Source of the DNA: Bacteroidota bacterium | GTDB lineage: Bacteria > Bacteroidota > Bacteroidia > JABDFU01 | Reading direction: 5' to 3' | NCBI GenBank assembly: GCA_013286805.1 | Contig: JABDEY010000009.1 | Location: 1-40,552 of the forward strand | DNA: 40,552 bases | Part shown: piece after piece, positions 17,724 to 25,061 of the stretch | Numbering within the stretch: the stretch's first letter is position 1 | Layout of the letters: every line of letters begins with the position of its first letter | Position numbers and translations under genes: made by a program | Notes under the pieces: generated by a model | Seen by the model: the letters and a program-made list of their open reading frames with translations, nothing else | What the model was told of the DNA's origin: nothing | Database searches by the model: none

Positions 17724-17798
17724 AAAATTTGAACGATCGTTTTTCCCTCTTGAACGAAATGGCAAAGTGAAAATGCTATTCTATGTTTAGCATTGTAT

Positions 17799-18386
17799 AT
17801 GCGATCGGAAAGTAAATTACCTTATGGGTACGACCCAAAAATTCATGAAGAGTACAACAGCTCGTACTCACAGAGCAACTCTGGTATTACTCAAGGCATA
17901 AGGCGTCTTTTTAAGGATGAACTAAAATCCATCTATTGGAGTGAATCCGTTTTGTTTAAGATTGTCCCTAAAATGTATAAAGAGGCTACCTCAAACAAAT
18001 TAAAGGATGCACTTACCTATCGCTATTCTGAAACGACTGAACAATTAAAACGGCTGGAGGAGGTTTTTGCAGCAATTGGGCTACTCCCTGAAACAAAAAA
18101 ATGTGACATCATAACAGGATTAATTAATGAAGTCAAAAAGTTGATACATGACACAAAAAAAGGAATTGTACGTGATGCAGGAATAATTTCAATCGGACAT
18201 AAAATAGAATTCTTTGAAATTTCCGGCTATAATATCCTTAACTCATTTGCCATATTACTAAAGGAAGAAAAAGCATCTTACTTTCTTAGAAAAACAATTG
18301 AGGAAAAAAAGGCTGCAGCACGAATCCTCTCTAAAATTGCCAAGTCATTGATTAATGCCGAATCGGCTAAGCTTGAAGCAAACTAA
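17799..18386 (+). CDS. DUF892 (YciE/YciF-type) ferritin-like protein, copy 1
   Basis: I take the ATG at 17799; a TTG six bases earlier is also in frame. The 195-residue protein has a polar 30-residue leader and then the four-helix DUF892 bundle: LFKDELKSIYWSESVLFKIV, RYSETTEQLKRLEEVF, the family KKCD turn, IGHKIEFFEISGYN and TIEEKKAA. The Glu and His positions of the ferritin-like core (DEL-x-x-x-Y-x-x-E, K-x-E-x-x-E, EEK) are mostly kept, so metal binding is possible. YciE/YciF-like proteins are linked to osmotic and general stress in enterobacteria; their reaction is unknown. A second copy lies at 30351, in the middle of the envelope and polysaccharide run. Confidence 0.88.
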   Translation: MRSESKLPYGYDPKIHEEYNSSYSQSNSGITQGIRRLFKDELKSIYWSESVLFKIVPKMYKEATSNKLKDALTYRYSETTEQLKRLEEVFAAIGLLPETKKCDIITGLINEVKKLIHDTKKGIVRDAGIISIGHKIEFFEISGYNILNSFAILLKEEKASYFLRKTIEEKKAAARILSKIAKSLINAESAKLEAN

Positions 18387-18400
18387 AAAAACAGAGCTGA

Positions 18401-18616
18401 TTATCTTGCAGTCCAGCGGTGAAATTCTGAATTTGGGCAAACGAAAGACCAGGGTTTGTATTTTCTGCGTTTAATTTTATGACAATGTTCACACTGCCAG
18501 GTGCGCACTTTAGTGACAGGAGAAAAAGCACCCACGGGAACTTTCAGAAAAATGCCACTTTCAGACCGGGCGACCGTCCAAATTGAAATTACAATTAAGG
18601 TGGCTACTATTTTCAT
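18401..18616 (-). CDS. Small exported or anchored CxxC protein (zinc-ribbon-like)
   Basis: The 71-residue frame begins at an ATG with a hydrophobic leader (MKIVATLIVISIWTVARS) and ends in a compact aromatic/cysteine module: TWQCEHCHKIKR ... KPWSFVCPNSEFHRW. C-x2-C plus C and H could bind one zinc ion. The regular W-C-x2-C ... W-x-x-x-CP ... H-x-W spacing and a full TAnnTTTG element 31 bases upstream support a real gene. A longer plus-strand frame over these bases (18501-18863) has no such organisation. I cannot name the family. It is convergent with the DUF892 gene, 14 bases away. Confidence 0.55.
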   Translation of the reverse strand: MKIVATLIVISIWTVARSESGIFLKVPVGAFSPVTKVRTWQCEHCHKIKRRKYKPWSFVCPNSEFHRWTAR

Positions 18617-18921
18617 AATTGTGTATAACCCGCTTTCGCAGAGACGTCAAAATTATTTATTCGTTCGCCGTTATATTTTATTTTTCGTTATCAGGCAAAA
18701 TAGTGTCGCTGATGGACTGAATTTAGACGGTCGTTTTAAATCCCAATTTCTGCTTACTACAGGCTACTCATCTTATTGCACATTACCCTGTAATGAACCT
18801 GCTTTGGCTATCAAAAAAGCCCTGACAGCGAAAACTGAAAAGAAAGAATTCCAGTCCGCATAAATTTGCGTACACGTATCGATTAACTGCCGGCTATGAC
18901 TCATCTTTTTATGCTTCCATC
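18617..18921. other. 305-base intergenic region before the glycogen-synthase-like gene
   Basis: It separates the small CxxC gene (leftwards) from the glucan operon (rightwards), so two divergent promoters are expected. Only the leftward -7-like element at 18648-18655 is clear. A plus-strand frame covers the region, but its predicted protein has no signal, domain or consistent composition, so I see no gene here. Confidence 0.5.
18648..18655 (-). promoter_or_regulatory. -7-like element TAATTTTG for the small CxxC gene
   Basis: The minus strand reads TAATTTTG, a full TAnnTTTG match, 31 bases upstream of the ATG at 18616. A standard -33 TTG is not present at 17-23 bases. Confidence 0.35.
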
Positions 18922-20172
18922 GTGAAAAATAAGCTGCCAAATGTATTAATGCTGGGATGGGAATTCCCTCCTGTTATTAATGGAGGTCTGGGAGTTGCCT
19001 GTCATGATTTATCCAGAGCTATGTCCGATCACGCCAATATAACTATGATAGTCCCAAAATCAAGCCCTGGTTTTAAAGTAAAAAATATCAATTTGCTGGG
19101 GCTAAATATGATCAGTGGCGCAATGCCGTTCAAGACGCACGCTGTTTCTGGCGGCCTGAATCCGTATTATTCAGATTTCTCAGGAGCTATTTTGAACCAA
19201 TCCAGGTCTAATTCACATAGCTCTGAAACAAATCAGAGCTCTTTTAACATTGACAATTTATACGGGGGTGACGTGATAAATAAAGTCTCCCACTATGCTG
19301 ATATTACTTCCAACATTGCCAGGTCAATGGACTTTGACATAATCCATGCCCATGATTGGATGACGATGCTTGCCGGCTTAAAAATAAAACAGCAAACCGG
19401 AAAACCATTAGTCATGCATATTCATTCCCTGGAAGTAGATAGAAGTGGAGCTCAAAGTAAAGGCTGGGTATATGAATTGGAAAAAAAAGGTATGGAATAT
19501 GCCGATCTGCTTATCCCGGTAAGCAATTTTACTGCCAACAATATTCAACAGCATTACGGCATCAGCAAAAGCAAAATTGCTGTTGTTCATAATGGATCTA
19601 TCAAAGTAAATCCGTATAAAAGCAAAAGACAATTCAAGGAAAAAACGGTCTTATTTGTTGGCCGCCTGACCAGGCAAAAAGGTCCTGAAAAGTTTCTGGA
19701 GATTGCTTCCAAAGTGCTGGACCATAATCCAGACGTTCGGTTTGTAATGGCCGGAGTGGGTGATTATTTCAAATCCATACTCGAAAACAGTTCGTTAAGA
19801 CATTTAGGCAATCGCTTTCACATGACTGGTTTCCTGAATATGGAAAAACTGCGCTATTTGTTCTCTGTCAGCGATGTGTACTGTATGCCATCGGTTTCGG
19901 AACCATTTGGCTTATCCGCAGTTGAGGCGGCTCAATTTGGCATCCCTTGTGTGATTTCACGGCAGTCGGGAGTGGCGGAAGTTTTAAGCGGGGCACTTAA
20001 ATTTGACTTTTGGGATATAAACAAGGCTGCCGGCTATATTTTAAATTTATTGAATGATTCTGTGCTAAGAAAGAAAGTGGTTACAGACGCTTCCCACAAT
20101 TTAGATAGTATTACCTGGAATCTGTCAGCCAAAAAAATCATGAATGCGTATGCAGCTAAACAATTCATCTAA
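18922..20172 (+). CDS. Glycogen/starch synthase-like glycosyltransferase (GT4/GT5 type)
   Basis: The 416-residue GT-B protein starts at GTG. Residues 11-33 carry the starch-synthase-type N-terminal motif (LGWEFPPVINGGLGVACHDL), where the GG loop binds the sugar donor. The C-terminal half has FVGRLTRQKG (245-254) and the E-x7-E motif E327...E335 in SEPFGLSAVEAA. It should extend an alpha-glucan from an NDP-glucose donor in the cytoplasm. In Bacteroides-type genomes a glycogen-synthase-like GT next to a GH57 enzyme is a known glycogen arrangement, and here the GH57 gene follows after 14 bases. A debranching enzyme, usual in that cluster, is not adjacent; the GH15 at 37049 might fill part of that role (inference). 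Confidence 0.9.
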   Translation: MKNKLPNVLMLGWEFPPVINGGLGVACHDLSRAMSDHANITMIVPKSSPGFKVKNINLLGLNMISGAMPFKTHAVSGGLNPYYSDFSGAILNQSRSNSHSSETNQSSFNIDNLYGGDVINKVSHYADITSNIARSMDFDIIHAHDWMTMLAGLKIKQQTGKPLVMHIHSLEVDRSGAQSKGWVYELEKKGMEYADLLIPVSNFTANNIQQHYGISKSKIAVVHNGSIKVNPYKSKRQFKEKTVLFVGRLTRQKGPEKFLEIASKVLDHNPDVRFVMAGVGDYFKSILENSSLRHLGNRFHMTGFLNMEKLRYLFSVSDVYCMPSVSEPFGLSAVEAAQFGIPCVISRQSGVAEVLSGALKFDFWDINKAAGYILNLLNDSVLRKKVVTDASHNLDSITWNLSAKKIMNAYAAKQFI

Positions 20173-20186
20173 TAAATATTAAGAAA

Positions 20187-21416
20187 ATGCCTTCCATCTG
20201 CTTCTATTTTCAGGTACATCAACCCTTCCGCATTAAAGAATATTCCTTTTTTGATATTGGAAATTCCCATGTTTACGAAGACGAAACTAAAAACAGGGAG
20301 ATTTTAAATAAAGTGGCTGACAAATGCTATCTGAAGACTAACCAAAAAATGCTCGACCTGATTATCCGGCATAAGGGAAAATTCAAAATAAGTTATTCCA
20401 TAAGCGGTACCGCATTGGAACAATTTGAAAAGTACCGGCCAGATGTTTTACATTCCTTTATTGAACTTTCTAATACCGGATGTGTTGAATTTCTATCTGA
20501 AACATATAACCATTCACTTAGTTTTATCTATTCCAAATCTGAATTCAGGAGGCAGGTTACAAAACATGCTGCCATGATTCAGAAACATTTTAACCAGGTT
20601 CCTGTTGTTTTCAGAAATACGGAATTGATTTACAATAATGAGTTAGCAGTATTCATGGAAGATATGGGATACAAAGGAGTTCTTTGTGAAGGGGTCGATC
20701 GCTTATTGGGTCAACGAAGCCCAAATTTCGTGTACCAGCCGGTTGGGACCAAAACACTAAAATTACTGTTAAAAAATCATCGCTTGTCGGATGATATTGC
20801 TTTTCGTTTTTCAGATAAAGGCTGGGCTGAATTTCCATTAACGGCTGAAAAATTTAAAAATTGGGTGCATGCTATTGCAGGCAATGGAGAAACCATCAAC
20901 CTGTTTATGGACTATGAAACTTTTGGGGAACACCAGTGGGAATCTACAGGGATTTTCGACTTTCTTGATCGCTTACCGGACGAAATTTTGTCCCATACTG
21001 ATTTTAATTTCAAAACCCCTTCTGAAGTTATTGACTCCTTAACTTCACATGGAATTTATGATGCACATTCCTTCACATCCTGGGCGGATACGGAAAGGGA
21101 TCTTTCCGCCTGGCTAAGCAACCCTATGCAGCAGGAAGCAATAAAACGCATTTATTCCCTGGAACAGGACATTCTGGCTTGCGGTGATCTAAACTTACAA
21201 AAGGCCTGGGAACACCTTCAGACTTCCGACCATTATTATTATATGTGTACTAAATTCTGGAATGACGGAGATGTGCATAAATATTTCAGTCCATTTGAGT
21301 CACCCTATGATGCTTATATGTATTTCATGAATGCATTTAGTGATCTGGAGTCTACCCTGAAGGCGTTGAAGGAGTCAAGAATAAGCATGAACGTAAATCA
21401 TTATCAACTGAATTAA
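20187..21416 (+). CDS. GH57 alpha-glucan hydrolase/transferase
   Basis: The 409-residue cytoplasmic protein belongs to glycoside hydrolase family 57: conserved HQP near the N-terminus (10-13), nucleophile E146 in VFRNTELIY and acid/base D242 in LFMDYETFGEH. It lacks a signal peptide. Family members act on alpha-1,4 or alpha-1,6 glucans as amylase, 4-alpha-glucanotransferase or branching enzyme; the short form next to a glycogen-synthase-like GT is usually annotated alpha-amylase. It lies 14 bases after the GT gene, and its TAA shares one base with the ATG of the next gene (TAATG), so the three genes form one operon. Confidence 0.94.
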   Translation: MPSICFYFQVHQPFRIKEYSFFDIGNSHVYEDETKNREILNKVADKCYLKTNQKMLDLIIRHKGKFKISYSISGTALEQFEKYRPDVLHSFIELSNTGCVEFLSETYNHSLSFIYSKSEFRRQVTKHAAMIQKHFNQVPVVFRNTELIYNNELAVFMEDMGYKGVLCEGVDRLLGQRSPNFVYQPVGTKTLKLLLKNHRLSDDIAFRFSDKGWAEFPLTAEKFKNWVHAIAGNGETINLFMDYETFGEHQWESTGIFDFLDRLPDEILSHTDFNFKTPSEVIDSLTSHGIYDAHSFTSWADTERDLSAWLSNPMQQEAIKRIYSLEQDILACGDLNLQKAWEHLQTSDHYYYMCTKFWNDGDVHKYFSPFESPYDAYMYFMNAFSDLESTLKALKESRISMNVNHYQLN

Positions 21417-22264
21417 TGCTATTAATTGCAGACAGTGGTTCAACAAAGACAGACTGGGTTCTGATTGACAGAAATAAAAATCAAACACGTTACCGTACCT
21501 GTGGTTATAATCCATTCTTTATTGATTCAACTTCCATTTATAATTCCATTTCCAAGACCCTGGCTTTACAATTGAATCCAAATCTGGTAAAGACCATTTT
21601 CTTCTACGGGGCAGGATGCTCAACTCCTGATAAAACCAATATTGTTAAGAATGCACTTTTCAGATCCTTTACGCACGCACAAATTTCTGTAGACCACGAT
21701 TTGCTAGGTGCAGCAAGGTCTTTACTTGGCAATAAGGGAGGTTTTGCAGCAATTATTGGTACAGGATCCAATACCTGTATTTACAATGGAACACAAATCG
21801 AAAAAAACACAGACTCGCTTGGATATTTGCTCGGGGACGAAGGTAGCGGAAGTTACATAGGAAAAATGCTCATTCGGGATTTTATGAGAAATCATCTCCC
21901 TGCAGAATTACAGCATAGTTTTATGCAAGCGTATCACCTGAACAATGAACAGATTTTTGCCCGTCTGTATATCAGTCCCTTTCCCAACCTTTTTTTATCA
22001 GGATTTTGTCTGTTTGCACACAAGTACAAGGAACATGAATATATTAAAAGAGTAGTAAAGGCATCCTTTACCGATTTTTTCACTAATCAGGTCTGCAGTT
22101 ACGAGGGGTATGAAAAGTTTAACTTTAATTGTGTGGGATCGGTAGGCTCTGTTTTTAAAGAACAACTAAAGGAAGTAGCCAAATCATTCCACATGGAACC
22201 AGGCAAATTTCTGCCTGCACCGATAGACAGCCTGGTTAGCTACCACCTTAATTCGGATTCATAA
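21416..22264 (+). CDS. BadF/BcrA-type ATPase, N-acetylglucosamine kinase-like
   Basis: This 282-residue ASKHA-fold protein has the phosphate-1 motif at the N-terminus (ADSGSTKTDWVLID), phosphate-2 IIGTGSN (about 116-122) and the kinase loop GDEGSGSYIG (about 140-149), all typical of the GlcNAc-kinase branch of the BadF/BadG/BcrA family. It would phosphorylate an amino sugar or related sugar with ATP in the cytoplasm. Its ATG overlaps the stop of the GH57 gene by one base (TAATG), so it is translationally coupled to an alpha-glucan enzyme, which is not an obvious partner for GlcNAc. The sugar is therefore uncertain. The 3' end overlaps the convergent AraC gene by 17 bases. Confidence 0.88.
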   Translation: MLLIADSGSTKTDWVLIDRNKNQTRYRTCGYNPFFIDSTSIYNSISKTLALQLNPNLVKTIFFYGAGCSTPDKTNIVKNALFRSFTHAQISVDHDLLGAARSLLGNKGGFAAIIGTGSNTCIYNGTQIEKNTDSLGYLLGDEGSGSYIGKMLIRDFMRNHLPAELQHSFMQAYHLNNEQIFARLYISPFPNLFLSGFCLFAHKYKEHEYIKRVVKASFTDFFTNQVCSYEGYEKFNFNCVGSVGSVFKEQLKEVAKSFHMEPGKFLPAPIDSLVSYHLNSDS

Positions 22265-22847
22265 ACGCTACTCTTTCACGCTCAAATCCATTATATCCGC
22301 CAAGGGCAATTTTCCTGAGAGGTTTCGATCCAATAGTGCTGATATCCCGAGTTAAACTTGCTTTGTAGGAGGATGGTGTCATTCCGGTAATCATTTTAAA
22401 CTGATTGGACAGATGAGCAAGACTGCTGTACCGCAACAAGTATGAAATTCCCTTAAAACTCAACTCATTTTGCTGTATTAATTCCTTTACCCGCTCAATT
22501 TTACAGTTTCTCAAATATTTTTGCAAACTGATTCCTTCCCGCTTAATGAAAATAGCAGTCAGATAGGTATAGTTATAATTTAATTTTTCACTCAGATAAG
22601 TGGAAAAACAGGTCTCTATTTCCTCCCCTAAATAGATGTATTCAAGAATAATCTGTTTCATCCTTTCAAACAAAATAGCGCCCTTGCTTTGTGCTAATTC
22701 GTTTTTGACCCTTTGGGAAACATAACACATATCTCTGGAAGTTACAAACTTCAAAATATCATCGTTTGACATGGTATGTATATTCAAAAAAGGCTTCTGA
22801 GCAATTGAATTTCCAGTTTCGGGTTGAGTCTGAGTCAGAGTTTTCAT
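22248..22847 (-). CDS. Short AraC-family transcriptional regulator
   Basis: The 199-residue protein ends in an AraC/XylS double helix-turn-helix (about 95-170): LQKYLRNCKIERVKELIQ, then YLLRYSSLAHLSNQFKMITG and the closing TPSSYKASL. The N-terminal 90 residues are not a cupin; they match the small helical region common in a Bacteroidota AraC subfamily (RDMCYVSQRVKNEL ... ILEYIYLGEE). It should act as a DNA-binding regulator without an obvious ligand pocket. The only classical transcription factor in the window, it lies between the glucan operon and the GT2 synthase, so it may control either (inference). A TACATTTG element lies 37 bases upstream. The last 17 bases overlap the convergent kinase gene. 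Confidence 0.92.
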   Translation of the reverse strand: MKTLTQTQPETGNSIAQKPFLNIHTMSNDDILKFVTSRDMCYVSQRVKNELAQSKGAILFERMKQIILEYIYLGEEIETCFSTYLSEKLNYNYTYLTAIFIKREGISLQKYLRNCKIERVKELIQQNELSFKGISYLLRYSSLAHLSNQFKMITGMTPSSYKASLTRDISTIGSKPLRKIALGGYNGFERERVAFMNPN

Positions 22848-22883
22848 GCTTTTATATTTTAATTAGTATTCATTTATGCAACT

Positions 22884-22891
22884 CAAATGTA
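22884..22891 (-). promoter_or_regulatory. -7-like element TACATTTG before the AraC gene
   Basis: Full TAnnTTTG match on the minus strand, 37 bases upstream of the ATG at 22847, and identical to the octamer before the CotH operon. No TTG at the expected -33 spacing. Confidence 0.35.
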
Positions 22892-22954
22892 TTTCTGATA
22901 CAAGCTAATTTGAATTGTTTTCGCTTAAAAGGGAATATCTATCGTCAGGAACAA

Positions 22955-22988
22955 TAAAAGGAAAGCCACCGGCAAGCTTATTTCCTTT
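22955..22988 (-). terminator. Terminator-like hairpin after the GT2 synthase
   Basis: AAAAGGAAA (22955-22963) and TTTCCTTTT (22980-22988) form a nine-base AT-rich stem around a 16-base loop, itself with a small GCC/GGC hairpin. It begins 12 bases after the stop of the GT2 gene. The T run is short (TTTT), so strength is moderate. Confidence 0.5.
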
Positions 22989-23000
22989 TCAAAAACAAGG

Positions 23001-24761
23001 TTAACCAGATGGCTTCCAATAGGAGGCACGAATCATAATGCTCAAAGCGCTAATATTAAACATGCACCAGAACACATTGGCAGCAAAGCCGGCAACACCC
23101 GGGTGGTGGCCGATCGCCAGCAAAATACTATTATATGCAATTCCGGCCAGGCTAAGTGTAATGATCAACATATGTGGCCAAACATGTCTCAAATTGGCAT
23201 TTCCCATAACACCCGGCTTATCTTTGGGAGTTACATTGAATTTCACCTTTTTGCCTCTTGCTACTGACAGGATGGCAAGCAACATGAACCAAAAGCTGGA
23301 AATATAATATTGATCTCCTCTTTTTGTATCAATCCCCCAGCATCCTAAAGTGATTGTAATTGTATTCATAATCTGGAAGGGAAGAAAATATTTAAAAAAA
23401 TCAAAACTATATGCCTTGACAGGCAGACAAAGTGTAAAAAAAAAGATGATGGGACTTAGTAGAAATATCAAAATCCACAATGGAGCAAAATAGGACCAGA
23501 TCGTATTGAAATAACATATTTTCTGGCCAATTGAAAGGCCCTTTATAAAAAGAGGGTTTTCCTTAAAAGCAATATCCAGCGACCCCTCCGCATATCGCTG
23601 ATGTTGTTTGACCCAACTGTCTAAATCCTGGGTTGAGAGCATTTTACATTCAACATCCGGGTGTTGTATACTTTCCCATTTATTTTCCTGATCTGCATGT
23701 AACATGATGGAAGTATAGATATCTTCAGAGGCATGAAATTTAAAGGGAATTATTTCCTGTTTAAGTAATAATTCGTTCGTTTGTTTGCGAATTTCCTTGC
23801 TGCTTTTATGTTGAAGAATCATGTTGGTTTTCATTTGTCTTATTCCATCCGCAAATTCCTTTACTGCCAGATTCATAATGGCTTCTCTTCGATGTACAGA
23901 TCCTGCACCGCAACAAAAAGCAGCATTGTAATAATTACGTTTTCGAAGAATTACATCATAAAAAAGCCTGGGATCATTCCCGAAAATATCTTCATTTACC
24001 TTCATCCTGAAAAAATAAAAATCAATAATGCGGGGTTCACTTGTGTCATAAAACCATTGTGGAGTCTGAACCCAGGCAACTTTTCTCTTTCTGAAATAGC
24101 CGGTTGTATGTATCAGAAATTCAGGGAATGCCCGCGTATCTGCATCAAAAATCACGAACAAATCTCCCTTGGTATATTTTAATCCATTTTTAAGATTTCC
24201 TGCCTTGTATCCCTCATTATGATCCCTGATCAGGTAGGCAACCTCTTCCTGATCCGCTACAGCTTTCATATTCTCTTTCATAGGATTCCTTCCATCCCTC
24301 CTGCCATCATCCAATACATAAACTTTAATTTCAACATCCGGAAAAGGATAAGCGATTTTCTTTGCATCTACAATGCTTTGGCGAACCAATTCAACATCTT
24401 CGTTATAAGTGGCAATGAAAATATCAATCACAATAGCTCTGTCTGCCCGCCCCTGCAGGTCTTCAATTTCTGAAAGAAAACGTACAGGAGGGGTTTTTTC
24501 AGCATCCTTATTGGACCAAAAATTAAAAACAAGTAACAGTGTACCTATGAAGCTCAATGACTCAGCCAGCACCAGTGGAATGGCAAACCACAGCGCATTC
24601 GGATTAAGCGAAAATCTCCAACGCCAATTCAAATACGCAAAGCCCAAAACGATTGTAACTACACCTGTAAACTGAAACAGCCAAGTTCTGTATTTATTAG
24701 CCGGAATTGCAGAATAGGGCAACCGGTGCTCGAACGCGTCATAATAAAATCGCTTTTTCAA
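23001..24761 (-). CDS. BcsA-like GT2 polysaccharide synthase without PilZ domain
   Basis: The 586-residue inner-membrane protein starts at TTG (24761); no ATG is near. Two helices (about 29-81) precede the GT2 domain: DDG 151-153, DAD 206-208, TPQWF 233-237, FCCGAG with RREA 282-294, SED 345-347 and QHQRY 386-390 in place of the usual Q-x-x-RW. About five more helices follow (419-475, 486-502, 527-585). KFNVTPK at 507-513 is the cellulose-synthase motif that precedes PilZ in BcsA, but here the chain goes on into helices and has no PilZ R-x3-R or D/N-x-S-x-x-G. It should polymerise and translocate a beta-linked polysaccharide from an NDP-sugar. The sugar (glucose, mannose or other) is not decided by these motifs. 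Confidence 0.92.
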   Translation of the reverse strand: MKKRFYYDAFEHRLPYSAIPANKYRTWLFQFTGVVTIVLGFAYLNWRWRFSLNPNALWFAIPLVLAESLSFIGTLLLVFNFWSNKDAEKTPPVRFLSEIEDLQGRADRAIVIDIFIATYNEDVELVRQSIVDAKKIAYPFPDVEIKVYVLDDGRRDGRNPMKENMKAVADQEEVAYLIRDHNEGYKAGNLKNGLKYTKGDLFVIFDADTRAFPEFLIHTTGYFRKRKVAWVQTPQWFYDTSEPRIIDFYFFRMKVNEDIFGNDPRLFYDVILRKRNYYNAAFCCGAGSVHRREAIMNLAVKEFADGIRQMKTNMILQHKSSKEIRKQTNELLLKQEIIPFKFHASEDIYTSIMLHADQENKWESIQHPDVECKMLSTQDLDSWVKQHQRYAEGSLDIAFKENPLFIKGLSIGQKICYFNTIWSYFAPLWILIFLLSPIIFFFTLCLPVKAYSFDFFKYFLPFQIMNTITITLGCWGIDTKRGDQYYISSFWFMLLAILSVARGKKVKFNVTPKDKPGVMGNANLRHVWPHMLIITLSLAGIAYNSILLAIGHHPGVAGFAANVFWCMFNISALSIMIRASYWKPSG

Positions 24762-24872
24762 TATTATGTAATTAATAGCAAAAAAGGCTCGTTACCTCTG
24801 TCTGCAGGCTTATTCCTACACTATTTTCCATAGCTAAAAATAGATGAACCATTCCATGCGTCTCTCTTCTAT

Positions 24873-24904
24873 TCGTTGATTGCGTATTTACAATCGATGA
24901 ACGA
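24873..24904. repeat. Imperfect inverted repeat in the GT2 / SBBP divergent region
   Basis: TCGTTGATTG (24873-24882) faces CAATC (24891-24895) plus AACGA (24900-24904) across an eight-base loop, with a four-base GATG bulge on the right side. All ten bases of the left arm can pair. It could be an RNA hairpin in the GT2 leader or a protein-binding site; neither can be shown. Confidence 0.35.
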
Positions 24905-25019
24905 CAATCGGAAGACGTGTAGCAAGGACTTATATTACCAGGCAACAATGGATTTTACGTTCTAAGCGATTAAAAAGGCCGGAATAGCGAAAACAAATCA
25001 CTGATGCCCTTTCGAAATT

Positions 25020-25027
25020 TAATTTTG
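25020..25027 (+). promoter_or_regulatory. -7-like element TAATTTTG before the SBBP/T9SS gene
   Basis: Full TAnnTTTG match ending 34 bases before the ATG at 25062, a normal leader length. The -33 TTG is absent; only CTG at 25001-25003 is near. Confidence 0.4.
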
Positions 25028-25061
25028 AGACCGTAATTAATTAAACTTAAAATACATAACC

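Larger units (their letters stand above)
24762..25061. other. 300-base divergent intergenic region
   Basis: It lies between the GT2 synthase (leftward) and the SBBP/T9SS protein (rightward) and should hold both promoters. Visible are the rightward -7-like element at 25020-25027 and an imperfect inverted repeat at 24873-24904. No open frame with coding character is present. Confidence 0.6.

Noticed and set aside
17732-17741. Palindrome AACGATCGTT followed by T bases after the SBBP gene
   Set aside because: It has no loop and only a short T run, so it cannot form a normal terminator hairpin.
18501-18863. 120-codon plus-strand frame
   Set aside because: It overlaps the better supported minus-strand CxxC gene, shows no domain, and has a composition like translated non-coding DNA.
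23001-24761. Naming this gene bcsA
   Set aside because: PilZ is missing, QxxRW is changed and no bcsB is present, so cellulose cannot be claimed as product.
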